A stretch of 64,000 nucleotides of DNA, from contig NZ_CP098604.1 in assembly GCF_024499015.1 (NCBI RefSeq), forward strand, positions 4,216,001 to 4,280,000. Reading direction: 5' to 3'. The stretch is from Xanthomonas hortorum pv. pelargonii (GTDB lineage Bacteria > Pseudomonadota > Gammaproteobacteria > Xanthomonadales > Xanthomonadaceae). The notes below the pieces were generated by a model. That model did no database searches, was not told the origin of the DNA, and worked only from the letters and a program-made list of their open reading frames with translations. Of this stretch, positions 55,028 through 63,584 are shown one piece after another. The translations under genes were made by a program, and so were the position numbers. How positions within the stretch are numbered: position 1 is the first letter of the stretch; every line of letters starts with the position of its first letter.

Positions 55028-55137
55028 GGGCTGATTGCTGGCTCGATGCGTTCTAAGCATTCGGTCTGCGAAAGCTCTGCCTCCCAAGTGCCCGCGCTGC
55101 ATGGCGGCAATAGTTTCAGGCCTGACAAGGCCCTACG

Positions 55138-56139
55138 GTGACGGATCTAGACATGTTGCGTAAGAAGGTCAATGAAAAGGATGGCTCCGCCCAAGTAGGT
55201 GCGGCTGTCCAGAAAGCGGTGAATTACGAGGTCAGCATCGCTGATCTCGCACGCCGTAGCGAAAAGCGTGCATGGATCGTGGCGATGCTATCGATGCTGG
55301 TCACCGTGATGACGGCGGGTGGCTACTACTACATGCTGCCTCTGAAAGAAAAAGTGCCGTATCTGGTGATGGCGGATGCGTATTCGGGCACGAGTACCAT
55401 TGCCAAGCTCGAAGCTAATTATGGGGGGCGCGCGATCAGCACAAGTGAGGCGTTGGCGCGCAGCAATATTGCGCGTTTTATCATTGCCCGCGAATCCTAT
55501 GACGCGTCGACGATCAGCGATCGCGACTGGAATACTGTCGGCGCAATGGCCGCTACGAGCGTACTTTCTGAGTATCGTGCGCTACATGCGGCTAATAATC
55601 AGGCTAGACCTTTCCTTGTTTATGGAAGGAATCGTGCAATCCGCATCAGTATCCTGAGTATTACTCTCATAGGTGGCAAGGGTAAGCCTTTCTCGGGTGC
55701 GACCGTGCGTTTTCAGCGGAATATCTATGATAAAAGTTCCACAGTCAGCACCTTGTTGGATAATAAGATCGCGACGATGGAGTTTGCTTACCAAGACAAT
55801 CTTCAAATGAGCGATGAACTGAGGGTGGAAAATCCCTTGGGCTTCAGAGTCACTGATTACCGCGTGGATAACGATTATTCGGCTTTGCCCGCAGTTCCTG
55901 CTTCAGGCGCACAAACGCTTCCGGCGACATCTGCACCTGCGCAGTCAGTCCCGACCGCGCAGCCCGGCATGTCTGGAGCGGCAGCTCCAGTCACACCGGG
56001 TGCAATGGCGCCTGCTGTGATGCCTGCTGGTGTACCGGCTCAGCAACAGATCGCGCCCGCGGCGTATCCAAATCAGGCCCAGCCTACGATCCAATCTCAG
56101 GGGACACCGAATAATGTCAATGGAGCGAGTGGTAGATGA
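55138..56139 (+). CDS. virB8: VirB8 inner-membrane component
   Basis: 333 residues (GTG start at 55138; ATG at 55153 possible). A cytoplasmic tail is followed by one membrane segment (AWIVAMLSMLVTVMTAGGYY, about residues 43-62) and a periplasmic NTF2-like domain (ARFIIARESYDASTISDRDW, VRFQRNIYDKSSTVSTLLDN, VENPLGFRVTDYRVD). The last 75 residues are rich in Pro/Ala/Gln and low-complexity. VirB8 links the inner-membrane platform to the core complex. The TGA overlaps virB9 (ATGA). Confidence 0.9.
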   Translation: MTDLDMLRKKVNEKDGSAQVGAAVQKAVNYEVSIADLARRSEKRAWIVAMLSMLVTVMTAGGYYYMLPLKEKVPYLVMADAYSGTSTIAKLEANYGGRAISTSEALARSNIARFIIARESYDASTISDRDWNTVGAMAATSVLSEYRALHAANNQARPFLVYGRNRAIRISILSITLIGGKGKPFSGATVRFQRNIYDKSSTVSTLLDNKIATMEFAYQDNLQMSDELRVENPLGFRVTDYRVDNDYSALPAVPASGAQTLPATSAPAQSVPTAQPGMSGAAAPVTPGAMAPAVMPAGVPAQQQIAPAAYPNQAQPTIQSQGTPNNVNGASGR

Positions 56140-56903
56140 ATCTCTTTAGCCGATACAGGATGGCGCTACTTGCGTTGCTACCGCTCGCGCTGTGTATGTC
56201 ATCTGCAGCTGCGCAGGTGGTGCAGGAATACGAATACGCACCAGATCGTATCTATCAGGTGCGTACAGGGCTGGGAATCACTACCCAGGTCGAGCTTAGT
56301 CCTAACGAAAAGATTCTGGACTACAGCACTGGCTTCACGGGGGGGTGGGAACTGACTCGCCGCGAAAACGTGTTCTATCTTAAGCCCAAGAACGTCGATG
56401 TCGATACGAACATGATGATTCGTACGGCAACGCATTCTTATATTCTTGAGCTCAAAGTCGTAGCGACTGATTGGCAGCGTCTTGAGCAGGCGAAACAAGC
56501 TGGCGTGCAATATAAGGTCTTGTTTACGTATCCAAGGGATACTAGTTTTAATGGTCCTGAGGATGCTGCTGCAGTAAAGGAAGGGCCGCAGCTGAATGCC
56601 AAAATTTTGAAGGACCGCCGTTATTACTACGATTACGATTATTCTACGCGCACTAAAAAGTCTTGGCTTGTCCCAAGTCGGGTATATGATGACGGAAAGT
56701 TCACCTATATTAATATGGACCTGACCCGTTTCCCGACAGGCAATTTTCCTGCGGTCTTTGGTCGTGAAAAAGAGCATGGTGAAGACTTTCTGGTCAATAC
56801 TACGGTCGAAGGGAATACATTAGTTGTGCATGGTACCTATCCGTTCCTGGTGGTTCGCCATGGCAGCAATGTCGTAGGTCTGCGAAGGAATAAGCAAAAG
56901 TGA
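56136..56903 (+). CDS. virB9: VirB9 core-complex protein
   Basis: 255 residues. Signal peptide to AAAQVVQEYEY. The CagX/VirB9 N-terminal domain has YAPDRIYQVRTGLGITTQVE, NVFYLKPKNVDVDTNMMI and SYILELKV; the C-terminal domain has PSRVYDDGKFTYINMDL and TLVVHGTYPFLVVRHG, which wraps around VirB7. A DNA stretch notably richer in A/T than uvrB. GTGA overlap with virB10. Confidence 0.93.
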   Translation: MNLFSRYRMALLALLPLALCMSSAAAQVVQEYEYAPDRIYQVRTGLGITTQVELSPNEKILDYSTGFTGGWELTRRENVFYLKPKNVDVDTNMMIRTATHSYILELKVVATDWQRLEQAKQAGVQYKVLFTYPRDTSFNGPEDAAAVKEGPQLNAKILKDRRYYYDYDYSTRTKKSWLVPSRVYDDGKFTYINMDLTRFPTGNFPAVFGREKEHGEDFLVNTTVEGNTLVVHGTYPFLVVRHGSNVVGLRRNKQK

Positions 56904-58072
56904 ATTCAAACACGCCAAAAAATCCTGATGAGCGCATTCCCGGACGTGATGAGCAGTCACGAGCGGAACATGACGAGCGCGACAGTAATCCGTATTTCGC
57001 GCGTCAGAGAGCAACGGAGAATCCGGATCTCGACGCCAATGAGCCTGTGCTGCATTCCAACGACATCAAGCGACTTAACCGGAAAGCCTTGATATTTTTG
57101 GCTGGTATTGCAGCATTATTGATTCTTGCCATTTTCTGGTTGGTTTCACGTAGCTCAGAAAAGCCGGAGACAGTTAAACCGCGCGCTGAGACCGTCGTCG
57201 CGCCAGCGTTGCCACAAAATCTCACTTCATCCGTCGATCCTGATCCGGTACCACTTGTACAGCAGCAAAATTCGCTGCCATTACCCGTTGCGCCACCTGA
57301 ATATAGCGAAGATCGTGTCGTGGCGCCTGAGCGAGAGCGCGGTCCAAGTTTATTGGAGCGTCGTATTCTTGCTGAGCAGGCTACTGGGCAAGGTTCACAG
57401 GGTGGCGGTGGTCCACTAGGCGCGCAGATGCCAGCTGACCAAGAGGATGCTCAAGCTACCTTGGCTAAGCCAATCAGCAATCCGGACGGACTTTTGGTTC
57501 GTGGGACGTATATCCGATGCATATTGGAGACCCGAATCATCAGTGATTTTGATGGATTCACTTCCTGCATCGTGACCGAGCCAGTGTATTCGATCAATGG
57601 CCATAATCTGCTCTTGCCAAAGGGCTCAAAGATGCTTGGCCAATATGCCGCAAAGGAGCCAACCTCTCCTAGAATGCAGGTAGTTTGGGACCGCATTACG
57701 ACTCCAACTGGTATTGATGTGAAGTTGGAAGGTCCTGGTATCGACAACCTCGGTAGCGCGGGTCATCCTGGTCAGTACAATGCACACTGGGGCAATAAAA
57801 TTGCTTCTGCTTTATTTATTAGTATGCTTAGCGATGCTTTCAAATATGCTGCCGCAGAATACGGTCCGGAAACGACAACGGTCGGAGTAAGTAGTGGCAT
57901 TATTACTCAGCAGCCATTTGAAAGTAATACTGCTCGTAGTGTTCAGGACATTGCAGAGCAGGCGGTGGCGAAATCAGGCCGCCGTCCCTCAACTGTGACG
58001 ATCAATCAGGGCACAGTATTGAACGTCTATGTAGCAAAAGATGTTGATTTCACAGCGGTTCTGCCAAAGTGA
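56900..58072 (+). CDS. virB10: VirB10 core-complex/energy-coupling protein
   Basis: 390 residues, GTG start overlapping the virB9 stop. The cytoplasmic N-terminus is charged; one inner-membrane segment lies at about 61-82 (ALIFLAGIAALLILAIFWLV). A proline-containing periplasmic linker follows. The TrbI-like beta-barrel domain has LVRGTYIRCILETRIISDFD, HNLLLPKGSKMLGQY and HWGNKIASALFISMLSDAFK, the last being the outer-membrane antenna helices. It spans both membranes. GTGA overlap with virB11. Confidence 0.94.
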   Translation: MNSNTPKNPDERIPGRDEQSRAEHDERDSNPYFARQRATENPDLDANEPVLHSNDIKRLNRKALIFLAGIAALLILAIFWLVSRSSEKPETVKPRAETVVAPALPQNLTSSVDPDPVPLVQQQNSLPLPVAPPEYSEDRVVAPERERGPSLLERRILAEQATGQGSQGGGGPLGAQMPADQEDAQATLAKPISNPDGLLVRGTYIRCILETRIISDFDGFTSCIVTEPVYSINGHNLLLPKGSKMLGQYAAKEPTSPRMQVVWDRITTPTGIDVKLEGPGIDNLGSAGHPGQYNAHWGNKIASALFISMLSDAFKYAAAEYGPETTTVGVSSGIITQQPFESNTARSVQDIAEQAVAKSGRRPSTVTINQGTVLNVYVAKDVDFTAVLPK

Positions 58073-59127
58073 ACGAGCGAGTTGTCACGACGATTGAGGA
58101 TTCTCCGCTTGCGCGGATTTCTAACGATTTCCTTGACTATCAGTACTCGGTGCTAGGTATTTTGGACTATCTAAATTCCCCGGAAGTTACCGAGATATGC
58201 ATCAATCGTCCTGGCGAGATTTACCTTGAGACCATTAATGGTTGGCAGCGTATAGATGTTCCATCGTTAACTTTTGATCGGGCTAGGCAGTTTTGTACAG
58301 CGGTTGTTAATGAAAGCAACACCGGGCAGCGCATCACCGACGCCGATCCGGTGGTGTCGCTAACATTTCCAACTGGTCAACGTGCGCAGTTTGTTATTCC
58401 TCCAGCCTGCGATGCGGGAAAAGTCTCGATTACGATTCGTTTGCCGTCCAAGCACACCAAGACCCTCGAACAGTACACCAGCGATGGGTTTTTCGACCAA
58501 GTGCTTGAGCAGGCGGCCGACGTCAGCAACCACGACCGCGAACTACTTGAGTTGCGCCGCAATAAGGAGTACTCCGAATTCTTCAAGAAGTCGGTGCTTT
58601 ATAAGAAAAATGTGGTCGTGGCTGGTGCTACCGGTAGCGGAAAGACTACCTTCATGAAGGCTTTAGTGAACCACATTCCAAACGAGGAGCGCTTGGTCAC
58701 CATCGAAGATGCCCGTGAGCTATTCATCAGTCAGCCTAATTCGGTGCATCTGCTGTACTCAAAGGGTGGACAAAGTGCAAGTAATGTGACGGCCAAGAGC
58801 TGCATGGAAGCGTGCCTCCGCATGAAGCCCGATCGCATTATCCTGGCTGAGTTGCGTGGCGATGAATCGTTTTACTTCATTCGCAATTGCGCGTCTGGCC
58901 ATCCTGGTTCGATCACCAGCTGCCATGCCGGCAGCGTGGAGCAGACCTGGGACCAGCTTGCGCTGATGGTGAAGGCTTCTAATGAGGGCTCCGGCCTGGA
59001 GTTCGAGGTGATCAAGAGGTTATTACGCATGACGATTGATATCGTTGTGCATATCAAAGCGCACGCCGGGCGTCGCTTTATCACCGGGATTGATTTTGAT
59101 CCCGCAAGAACCCTGCGAGGCGGCTAA
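58069..59127 (+). CDS. virB11: VirB11 secretion ATPase
   Basis: 352 residues. N-terminal domain with VTEICINRPGEIYLE. The RecA-like C-terminal domain has Walker A VAGATGSGKTTFMKALVNH (near 186), the Asp box TIEDARELFI, Walker B RMKPDRIILAELRGDESFYF and the His box SGHPGSITSCHAGSVEQTWD. It forms a hexamer at the inner membrane, powering pilus assembly and substrate transfer with VirB4 and VirD4. Confidence 0.95.
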   Translation: MNERVVTTIEDSPLARISNDFLDYQYSVLGILDYLNSPEVTEICINRPGEIYLETINGWQRIDVPSLTFDRARQFCTAVVNESNTGQRITDADPVVSLTFPTGQRAQFVIPPACDAGKVSITIRLPSKHTKTLEQYTSDGFFDQVLEQAADVSNHDRELLELRRNKEYSEFFKKSVLYKKNVVVAGATGSGKTTFMKALVNHIPNEERLVTIEDARELFISQPNSVHLLYSKGGQSASNVTAKSCMEACLRMKPDRIILAELRGDESFYFIRNCASGHPGSITSCHAGSVEQTWDQLALMVKASNEGSGLEFEVIKRLLRMTIDIVVHIKAHAGRRFITGIDFDPARTLRGG

Positions 59128-59171
59128 CCGGCCGCGAGCGATTGACGTCAATCGAATTGGAGAAGACCACA

Positions 59172-60005
59172 ATGTTGCCTGGCATGGAACTTATGGGGTG
59201 CACTGGACTAGCTGTCCCTGGTGAAGTAATGCAGCACGTTGTACGTGTTGAGTCTTCACGAAACCCCTATGCAATTGGCGTAGTCGGTGGCAGGCTAGTG
59301 CGTGAACCGCGTGGTCTTGAGGAGGCCGTGGCTACAGCCAGAATGTTGGAGCAGAAGGGCTACAATTTCTCCTTGGGCTTGGGCCAAGTCAATCGCTACA
59401 ATTTAACAAAGTATGGACTGACCAGCTACGAAATGGCTTTCGCTAAGTGTCCCAACTTGATAGCTGCGTCCAAAATTCTGGCTGAGTGTCATTCTCGTTC
59501 AGGTGCGAATTGGGGAAAATCGTTCAGTTGCTACTACTCCGGTAATTTCGAAACTGGGTTCAAGCACGGTTACGTGCAAAAGATTTACGCGTCTATTCGC
59601 CAGTCTGTGGCTGCCGCAGGCGGTGCCGAGCCGATAGGAGTTATTCCTAATCGTCCGGTCAAGATACGTAGTGAGAATCCTGCTCACCAAGTTGCTGCTA
59701 GACTAGCGGATGCTATTGTCTCACGCCGGATTCAGGACATGGCGAGGCCTGCGCAAAATGAAGTGCAGCGCCAAACACAAGTTGAAAATGTTCCTTCCGC
59801 CCCTGCTACTCAACATCCAATGACATCTTTCCCGCCTTCTGCCGAAAGCGATCTTTACGTCATACGTGCAACTGGGCAGGGGCGCGGCGTTGCTGTTCCT
59901 GCTACGGGAAGACCTGCATCTGAGATTTCAGCTACTCAAGCCACCCCATCCAGGGAACCCACGCCACCGCGCCAGGTTCCGGTGGATAGTGCCTTTGTGT
60001 TTTAA
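59172..60005 (+). CDS. virB1: VirB1-like lytic transglycosylase
   Basis: 277 residues from the ATG at 59172 (TTGGAGAAG upstream; a TTG at 59142 is less likely). The SLT-type domain occupies the first 150 residues: HVVRVESSRNPYAIGVVGG holds the catalytic Glu, then FSLGLGQVNRYNLTKYGL and the Tyr of CYYSGNFETGF. No signal peptide is visible. The C-terminal 110 residues are Pro/Ala/Gln-rich and disordered. It would open peptidoglycan for channel assembly. Confidence 0.88.
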   Translation: MLPGMELMGCTGLAVPGEVMQHVVRVESSRNPYAIGVVGGRLVREPRGLEEAVATARMLEQKGYNFSLGLGQVNRYNLTKYGLTSYEMAFAKCPNLIAASKILAECHSRSGANWGKSFSCYYSGNFETGFKHGYVQKIYASIRQSVAAAGGAEPIGVIPNRPVKIRSENPAHQVAARLADAIVSRRIQDMARPAQNEVQRQTQVENVPSAPATQHPMTSFPPSAESDLYVIRATGQGRGVAVPATGRPASEISATQATPSREPTPPRQVPVDSAFVF

Positions 60006-60063
60006 CAAGGATGAAAAATTGCCATCGGATGGCTGAGAGCCCCCCTGTCCAAGGAGATAGATC

Positions 60064-60468
60064 ATGAAATCAGTAAACAAGAAGCAGTTGGTCGCCGACG
60101 CCAAGATGGTCGGTATTCAGGCCTTGAAGGCTTTGGTTTTCACTTCGGCCCTGCTGGTAGCTGGTGGTGCAGGTGCTCAAGTCGGCGATCTGGCCAAGAC
60201 CGATGAAAAGGTTTGTGGTTTCCTGGATAATATCAATACGTTGCTTACCATGGGTTCCGTGGCTGTTGTAACGATTGCGGTGATCGTTGCAGGCTATCAG
60301 ATTGCATTTGCTCACAAGCGCATTTCTGAGGTCTCGCCGATTCTCATCGGCGGTGTGTTGATTGGAGCTGCAGGCCAGATTGCTAACTTGGTAATTGGTA
60401 AGCGTGATAGTCAGTGCACGGGTGAATCGGCAATGGCCTTATTGCAAGCGCTTCATCACTATGCATAA
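60064..60468 (+). CDS. virB2: VirB2 pilin
   Basis: 134 residues. A long signal segment (ALKALVFTSALLVAGGAGAQ) is followed by a small mature protein with two hydrophobic helices: MGSVAVVTIAVIVAGYQIAF, then the basic turn HKR, then VSPILIGGVLIGAAGQIANL. This is the canonical T4SS pilin layout. Strong AAGGAGATAGATC precedes the start. Overlaps virB3 by 8 nt. Confidence 0.92.
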   Translation: MKSVNKKQLVADAKMVGIQALKALVFTSALLVAGGAGAQVGDLAKTDEKVCGFLDNINTLLTMGSVAVVTIAVIVAGYQIAFAHKRISEVSPILIGGVLIGAAGQIANLVIGKRDSQCTGESAMALLQALHHYA

Positions 60469-60772
60469 AGATGTGTTATTTCGTGGGTGCACTCGCCCAG
60501 CGATGTTTTTGGGGGTTCCCTATATCCCATTCTTCATCGGTGCTGGCGGTGGCCTGATGATGGGCATGTACCTCAATTTATGGTACCTGCTGACCATCCC
60601 CGTGTTCATCTTCATCATGCAGCAGATGGCTAAACGGGACGAGATGATTTTCAGATTGCTAGGGTTGCGATGGTTGTTTCGAATGCGTGTTCGTAATTTA
60701 CAGCGCTATTCTGGAATGTGGGTATTCAGTCCTAACGAATATCGCAAGGTGCCTCCTGGAAAACGTCAGTGA
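60461..60772 (+). CDS. virB3: VirB3 inner-membrane protein
   Basis: 103 residues from the ATG at 60461, overlapping the virB2 stop. VLFRGCTRPAMFLGVPYIPF is the family signature (Gly-x-x-x-Arg-Pro). Two hydrophobic segments (about 19-38 and 42-58) are followed by a basic cytoplasmic tail (LLGLRWLFRMRVRNLQRYSG). It works with VirB4 at the inner membrane. Confidence 0.92.
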   Translation: MHKDVLFRGCTRPAMFLGVPYIPFFIGAGGGLMMGMYLNLWYLLTIPVFIFIMQQMAKRDEMIFRLLGLRWLFRMRVRNLQRYSGMWVFSPNEYRKVPPGKRQ

Positions 60773-60790
60773 TCACCTGAGTCCGATTGA

Positions 60791-60824
60791 CCAGCCCCAT
60801 GCGCGTAAGTTTGCATGGGGCTGG
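60791..60824 (+). terminator. Intercistronic hairpin between virB3 and virB4
   Basis: CCAGCCCCATGC - GCGTAAGTTT - GCATGGGGCTGG: a perfect 12-bp stem, 19 nt after virB3 and 51 nt before virB4. There is no strong T-run, so it may attenuate or protect transcripts rather than end them. Confidence 0.5.
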
Positions 60825-60875
60825 TGCTTATTCGATTGTGCGATATCACGCTTCCCTCTTTAAATTGGTAAGACC

Positions 60876-63332
60876 ATGTTTAGTCCAGATAGTCCGATCA
60901 GCGAATTCGTCTCCATTTCGACGCACGTGGCACCGTCTGTCCTAAAGACGACGGGCGGCGACTATCTGTTGATCTGGCATCTTGCAGGTCTTCCCTTCGT
61001 AGGGCGTGACGAGTTCGAGCTGGAGCAGCGCCACAACACCTTCAATCGCCTGCTACAGACCTTGCGTGCTCCCGACTTCGCCAACGTAGCGTTCTGGGTG
61101 CACGATGTGCGTCGGCGTCGGAGAATTGGTAATGCCAGTCGCTTCGAGCAGTCCTTCAACCAAGCGCTATCGGATGAATATTATGCTGCATTGTCTTCGC
61201 AAAAGATCATGCAAAACGAGTTGTACTTCAGCATGATCTATCGGCCAGTGGTCACTGGCCGTCGCCTAGTCGAAAAGTCTAGCGATCCGGAGCGAATCCG
61301 GTTGGAGGAAGAGCAGGCCATAGCGAAGATGATCGAATTGGCCACCAATGTGGAGGCTGTGCTGAAGGACTATTCGCCTTATCGGCTAGGCATGTATGAA
61401 GCCAAGAATGGCATAGTGTTTTCCGAGACGCTGGAGTTTCTTGGCTACCTGCTTAACCGGATCGATGAGCCAGTTCCGGTTTTGCAAGCGCCAGTGCAGG
61501 CTTATCTTCCGGTCAGTAAGCACATGTTCGCTAATAAAACTGGCGACTTTGTCATCCGTACGCCCGATGGTATCAATCATTTTGGTGCAATTCTCAATGT
61601 CAAGGAATACGCTGATGGAACCTATCCAGGCATCCTCAATGGTCTGAAGTATCTGGATTTTGAGTATGTTGTGACGCACTCCTTTAGCCCAGTCGGTCGT
61701 CATGATGCGCTGAAAGTGCTTGAGCGCACAAAGGGTATGATGATTTCGTCAGGCGATAAGTCGTCCAGTCAGATCCGTGATTTGGATGTTGCGATGGACG
61801 ACGTGGCCTCGGGCAATTTTGTGCTTGGCGAATACCACTTCACGATCGCGGTGTACGCGGATAGCCAGGAGAAACTGGCCCGACAGATTGCGACCACCCG
61901 CGCCGAGCTATCTAACGCTGGATTCGTTTCATCTAAAGAAGACCTGGCAGTAGCGTCGTCATTTTATGCGCAGCTACCAGGCAACTGGCGTTTCCGCACG
62001 CGGATCGCCAACCTGAGCTCGCTCAACTTTTTGGGCTTGTCGCCCCTGCACAACTTCGCCCAGGGCAAGCAGCACAACAATCCATGGGGCGATTGTGTGA
62101 CTACGTTGCAAACCACCAATGGTCAGCCGTATTACTTCAATTTCCACGCCACTCACCCTGCGGAGAACTCCCTCGGTGAGAAGGCAATTGCCAACACGAT
62201 GGTGATTGGTAAGTCAGGTACAGGTAAAACCGCACTGATCAATTTTCTATTGAGTCAGGTGCAGAAGTTCGACCCAATTCCGACCATCTTCTTCTTCGAC
62301 AAGGATCGCGGAGCGGAGATCTTCGTGCGCGCCTGCGGCGGTAATTATCTGGCGCTGGAAAACGGCGCGCCGACAGGCTTCAATCCCTTTCAATGTGAGC
62401 GTAATGAAGCTAATACGCAATTTCTGGCTGAGTTGATCAAGGTACTTGGCGGCAAACCCGAATACAGTTCGCGCGAGGAAGAGGATATTTACCGCGCGGT
62501 AGAGGGTATGTTGGACACGCCGATGCAACTGCGCAGCATGAGCAACTTCCGCAAGAGCCTTCCCAACATGGGCGACGACGGGCTGTACGCACGTCTGCGT
62601 CGCTGGACCGCCGGTAACTCGCTGGGCTGGGTATTCGACAACCCGGTGGACACGATCGACCTGACGCGTGCCTCAATCATCGGCTTCGATTACACCGACG
62701 TGATCGACAACGCCGAAGTGCGCGTGCCGGTGATCAATTACCTATTGCATCGCCTGGAGGCACTGATCGACGGGCGTCCGCTGATTTATGTGATGGACGA
62801 GTTCTGGAAGATTCTCGACGGTAAGGGCGGTCTGAAGGAATTCGCCAAGAACAAGCAGAAGACGATCCGTAAACAGAATGGCTTGGGCATCTTCGCTACA
62901 CAGAGTCCGGAAGATGCACTTGCCAGCGACATTGCCGCGGCGCTGATTGAGCAGACCGCGACTATGATCCTGCTGCCCAATCCTAGTGCCAGCCGCGACG
63001 ACTATATGGAAGGGCTAAAGCTCACTGACGCCGAGTACCAGGTGGTGGTGTCGCTGGACGAGCGCTCGCGCTGCTTCCTAGTCAAGCAAGGCCATGCTTC
63101 GGCGGTGTGCCAACTCAACTTGCGCGGCCTGGACGACGCGCTGTCAGTGATTTCTTCGTCGACCGATAACATCGAAATCATGCATGAGATCCTGTCGCGT
63201 AAGGCGGGCCAGCTAGGCGTGAGCGTGGATCAGCTGACACCGGAGCAGTGGTTGGAAGACTTTTATGCCAACCGTAAGGGATCAGGCAAGCGCAAACGCG
63301 CCAAAGACACTGACCTTGAGGATCATGCATAA
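60876..63332 (+). CDS. virB4: VirB4 secretion ATPase
   Basis: 818 residues. The N-terminal half is the CagE/TrbE/VirB domain (DYLLIWHLAGLPFVGRDEFE). The C-terminal ATPase has Walker A TMVIGKSGTGKTALINFLLS (near 445), TIFFFDKDRGAEIFVRACGG, Walker B PLIYVMDEFWKILDGKGGLK (near 637) and the FATQSPEDAL motif. It drives pilin dislocation and substrate transport. The 3' half is more GC-rich than the 5' half. Last recognisable gene of the cluster in the window; virB5 and virB6 are not seen. Confidence 0.95.
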   Translation: MFSPDSPISEFVSISTHVAPSVLKTTGGDYLLIWHLAGLPFVGRDEFELEQRHNTFNRLLQTLRAPDFANVAFWVHDVRRRRRIGNASRFEQSFNQALSDEYYAALSSQKIMQNELYFSMIYRPVVTGRRLVEKSSDPERIRLEEEQAIAKMIELATNVEAVLKDYSPYRLGMYEAKNGIVFSETLEFLGYLLNRIDEPVPVLQAPVQAYLPVSKHMFANKTGDFVIRTPDGINHFGAILNVKEYADGTYPGILNGLKYLDFEYVVTHSFSPVGRHDALKVLERTKGMMISSGDKSSSQIRDLDVAMDDVASGNFVLGEYHFTIAVYADSQEKLARQIATTRAELSNAGFVSSKEDLAVASSFYAQLPGNWRFRTRIANLSSLNFLGLSPLHNFAQGKQHNNPWGDCVTTLQTTNGQPYYFNFHATHPAENSLGEKAIANTMVIGKSGTGKTALINFLLSQVQKFDPIPTIFFFDKDRGAEIFVRACGGNYLALENGAPTGFNPFQCERNEANTQFLAELIKVLGGKPEYSSREEEDIYRAVEGMLDTPMQLRSMSNFRKSLPNMGDDGLYARLRRWTAGNSLGWVFDNPVDTIDLTRASIIGFDYTDVIDNAEVRVPVINYLLHRLEALIDGRPLIYVMDEFWKILDGKGGLKEFAKNKQKTIRKQNGLGIFATQSPEDALASDIAAALIEQTATMILLPNPSASRDDYMEGLKLTDAEYQVVVSLDERSRCFLVKQGHASAVCQLNLRGLDDALSVISSSTDNIEIMHEILSRKAGQLGVSVDQLTPEQWLEDFYANRKGSGKRKRAKDTDLEDHA

Positions 63333-63449
63333 CTTCTGTTTTTAAGTGCAATGATTGAGGGCGCATCACGGGCTGACGTTATACGTAGAGGCGTTACCCG
63401 ATGACTGTTGCCACAGAGGCCGCCCTCAGTACTACGTCCTGCTAAGAGT

Positions 63450-63584
63450 GGCTAACAAAACTACTGCACAGCCGTCATGCGGGCGCGGTTGGTGTTTGGA
63501 ATGTGCATCTACCGCTCGTACACTTCGGTTTCTGAGCGCGTCGCCCGCACCCACCTGGCGACCGCTCGCTACGTTTTGTTAGCC
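63450..63584. mobile_element. MITE-like element
   Basis: 135 bp bounded by perfect 12-bp inverted repeats, GGCTAACAAAAC and GTTTTGTTAGCC, with no coding capacity. The internal sequence is GC-rich and partly palindromic. No target duplication is obvious. Size and structure suit a miniature inverted-repeat transposable element moved by a transposase encoded elsewhere. Confidence 0.55.

Noticed and set aside
63355..63582. 75-residue frame after virB4 as VirB5 or a lipoprotein
   Set aside because: It runs through the MITE-like element, has no signal peptide and no similarity in pattern to VirB5.
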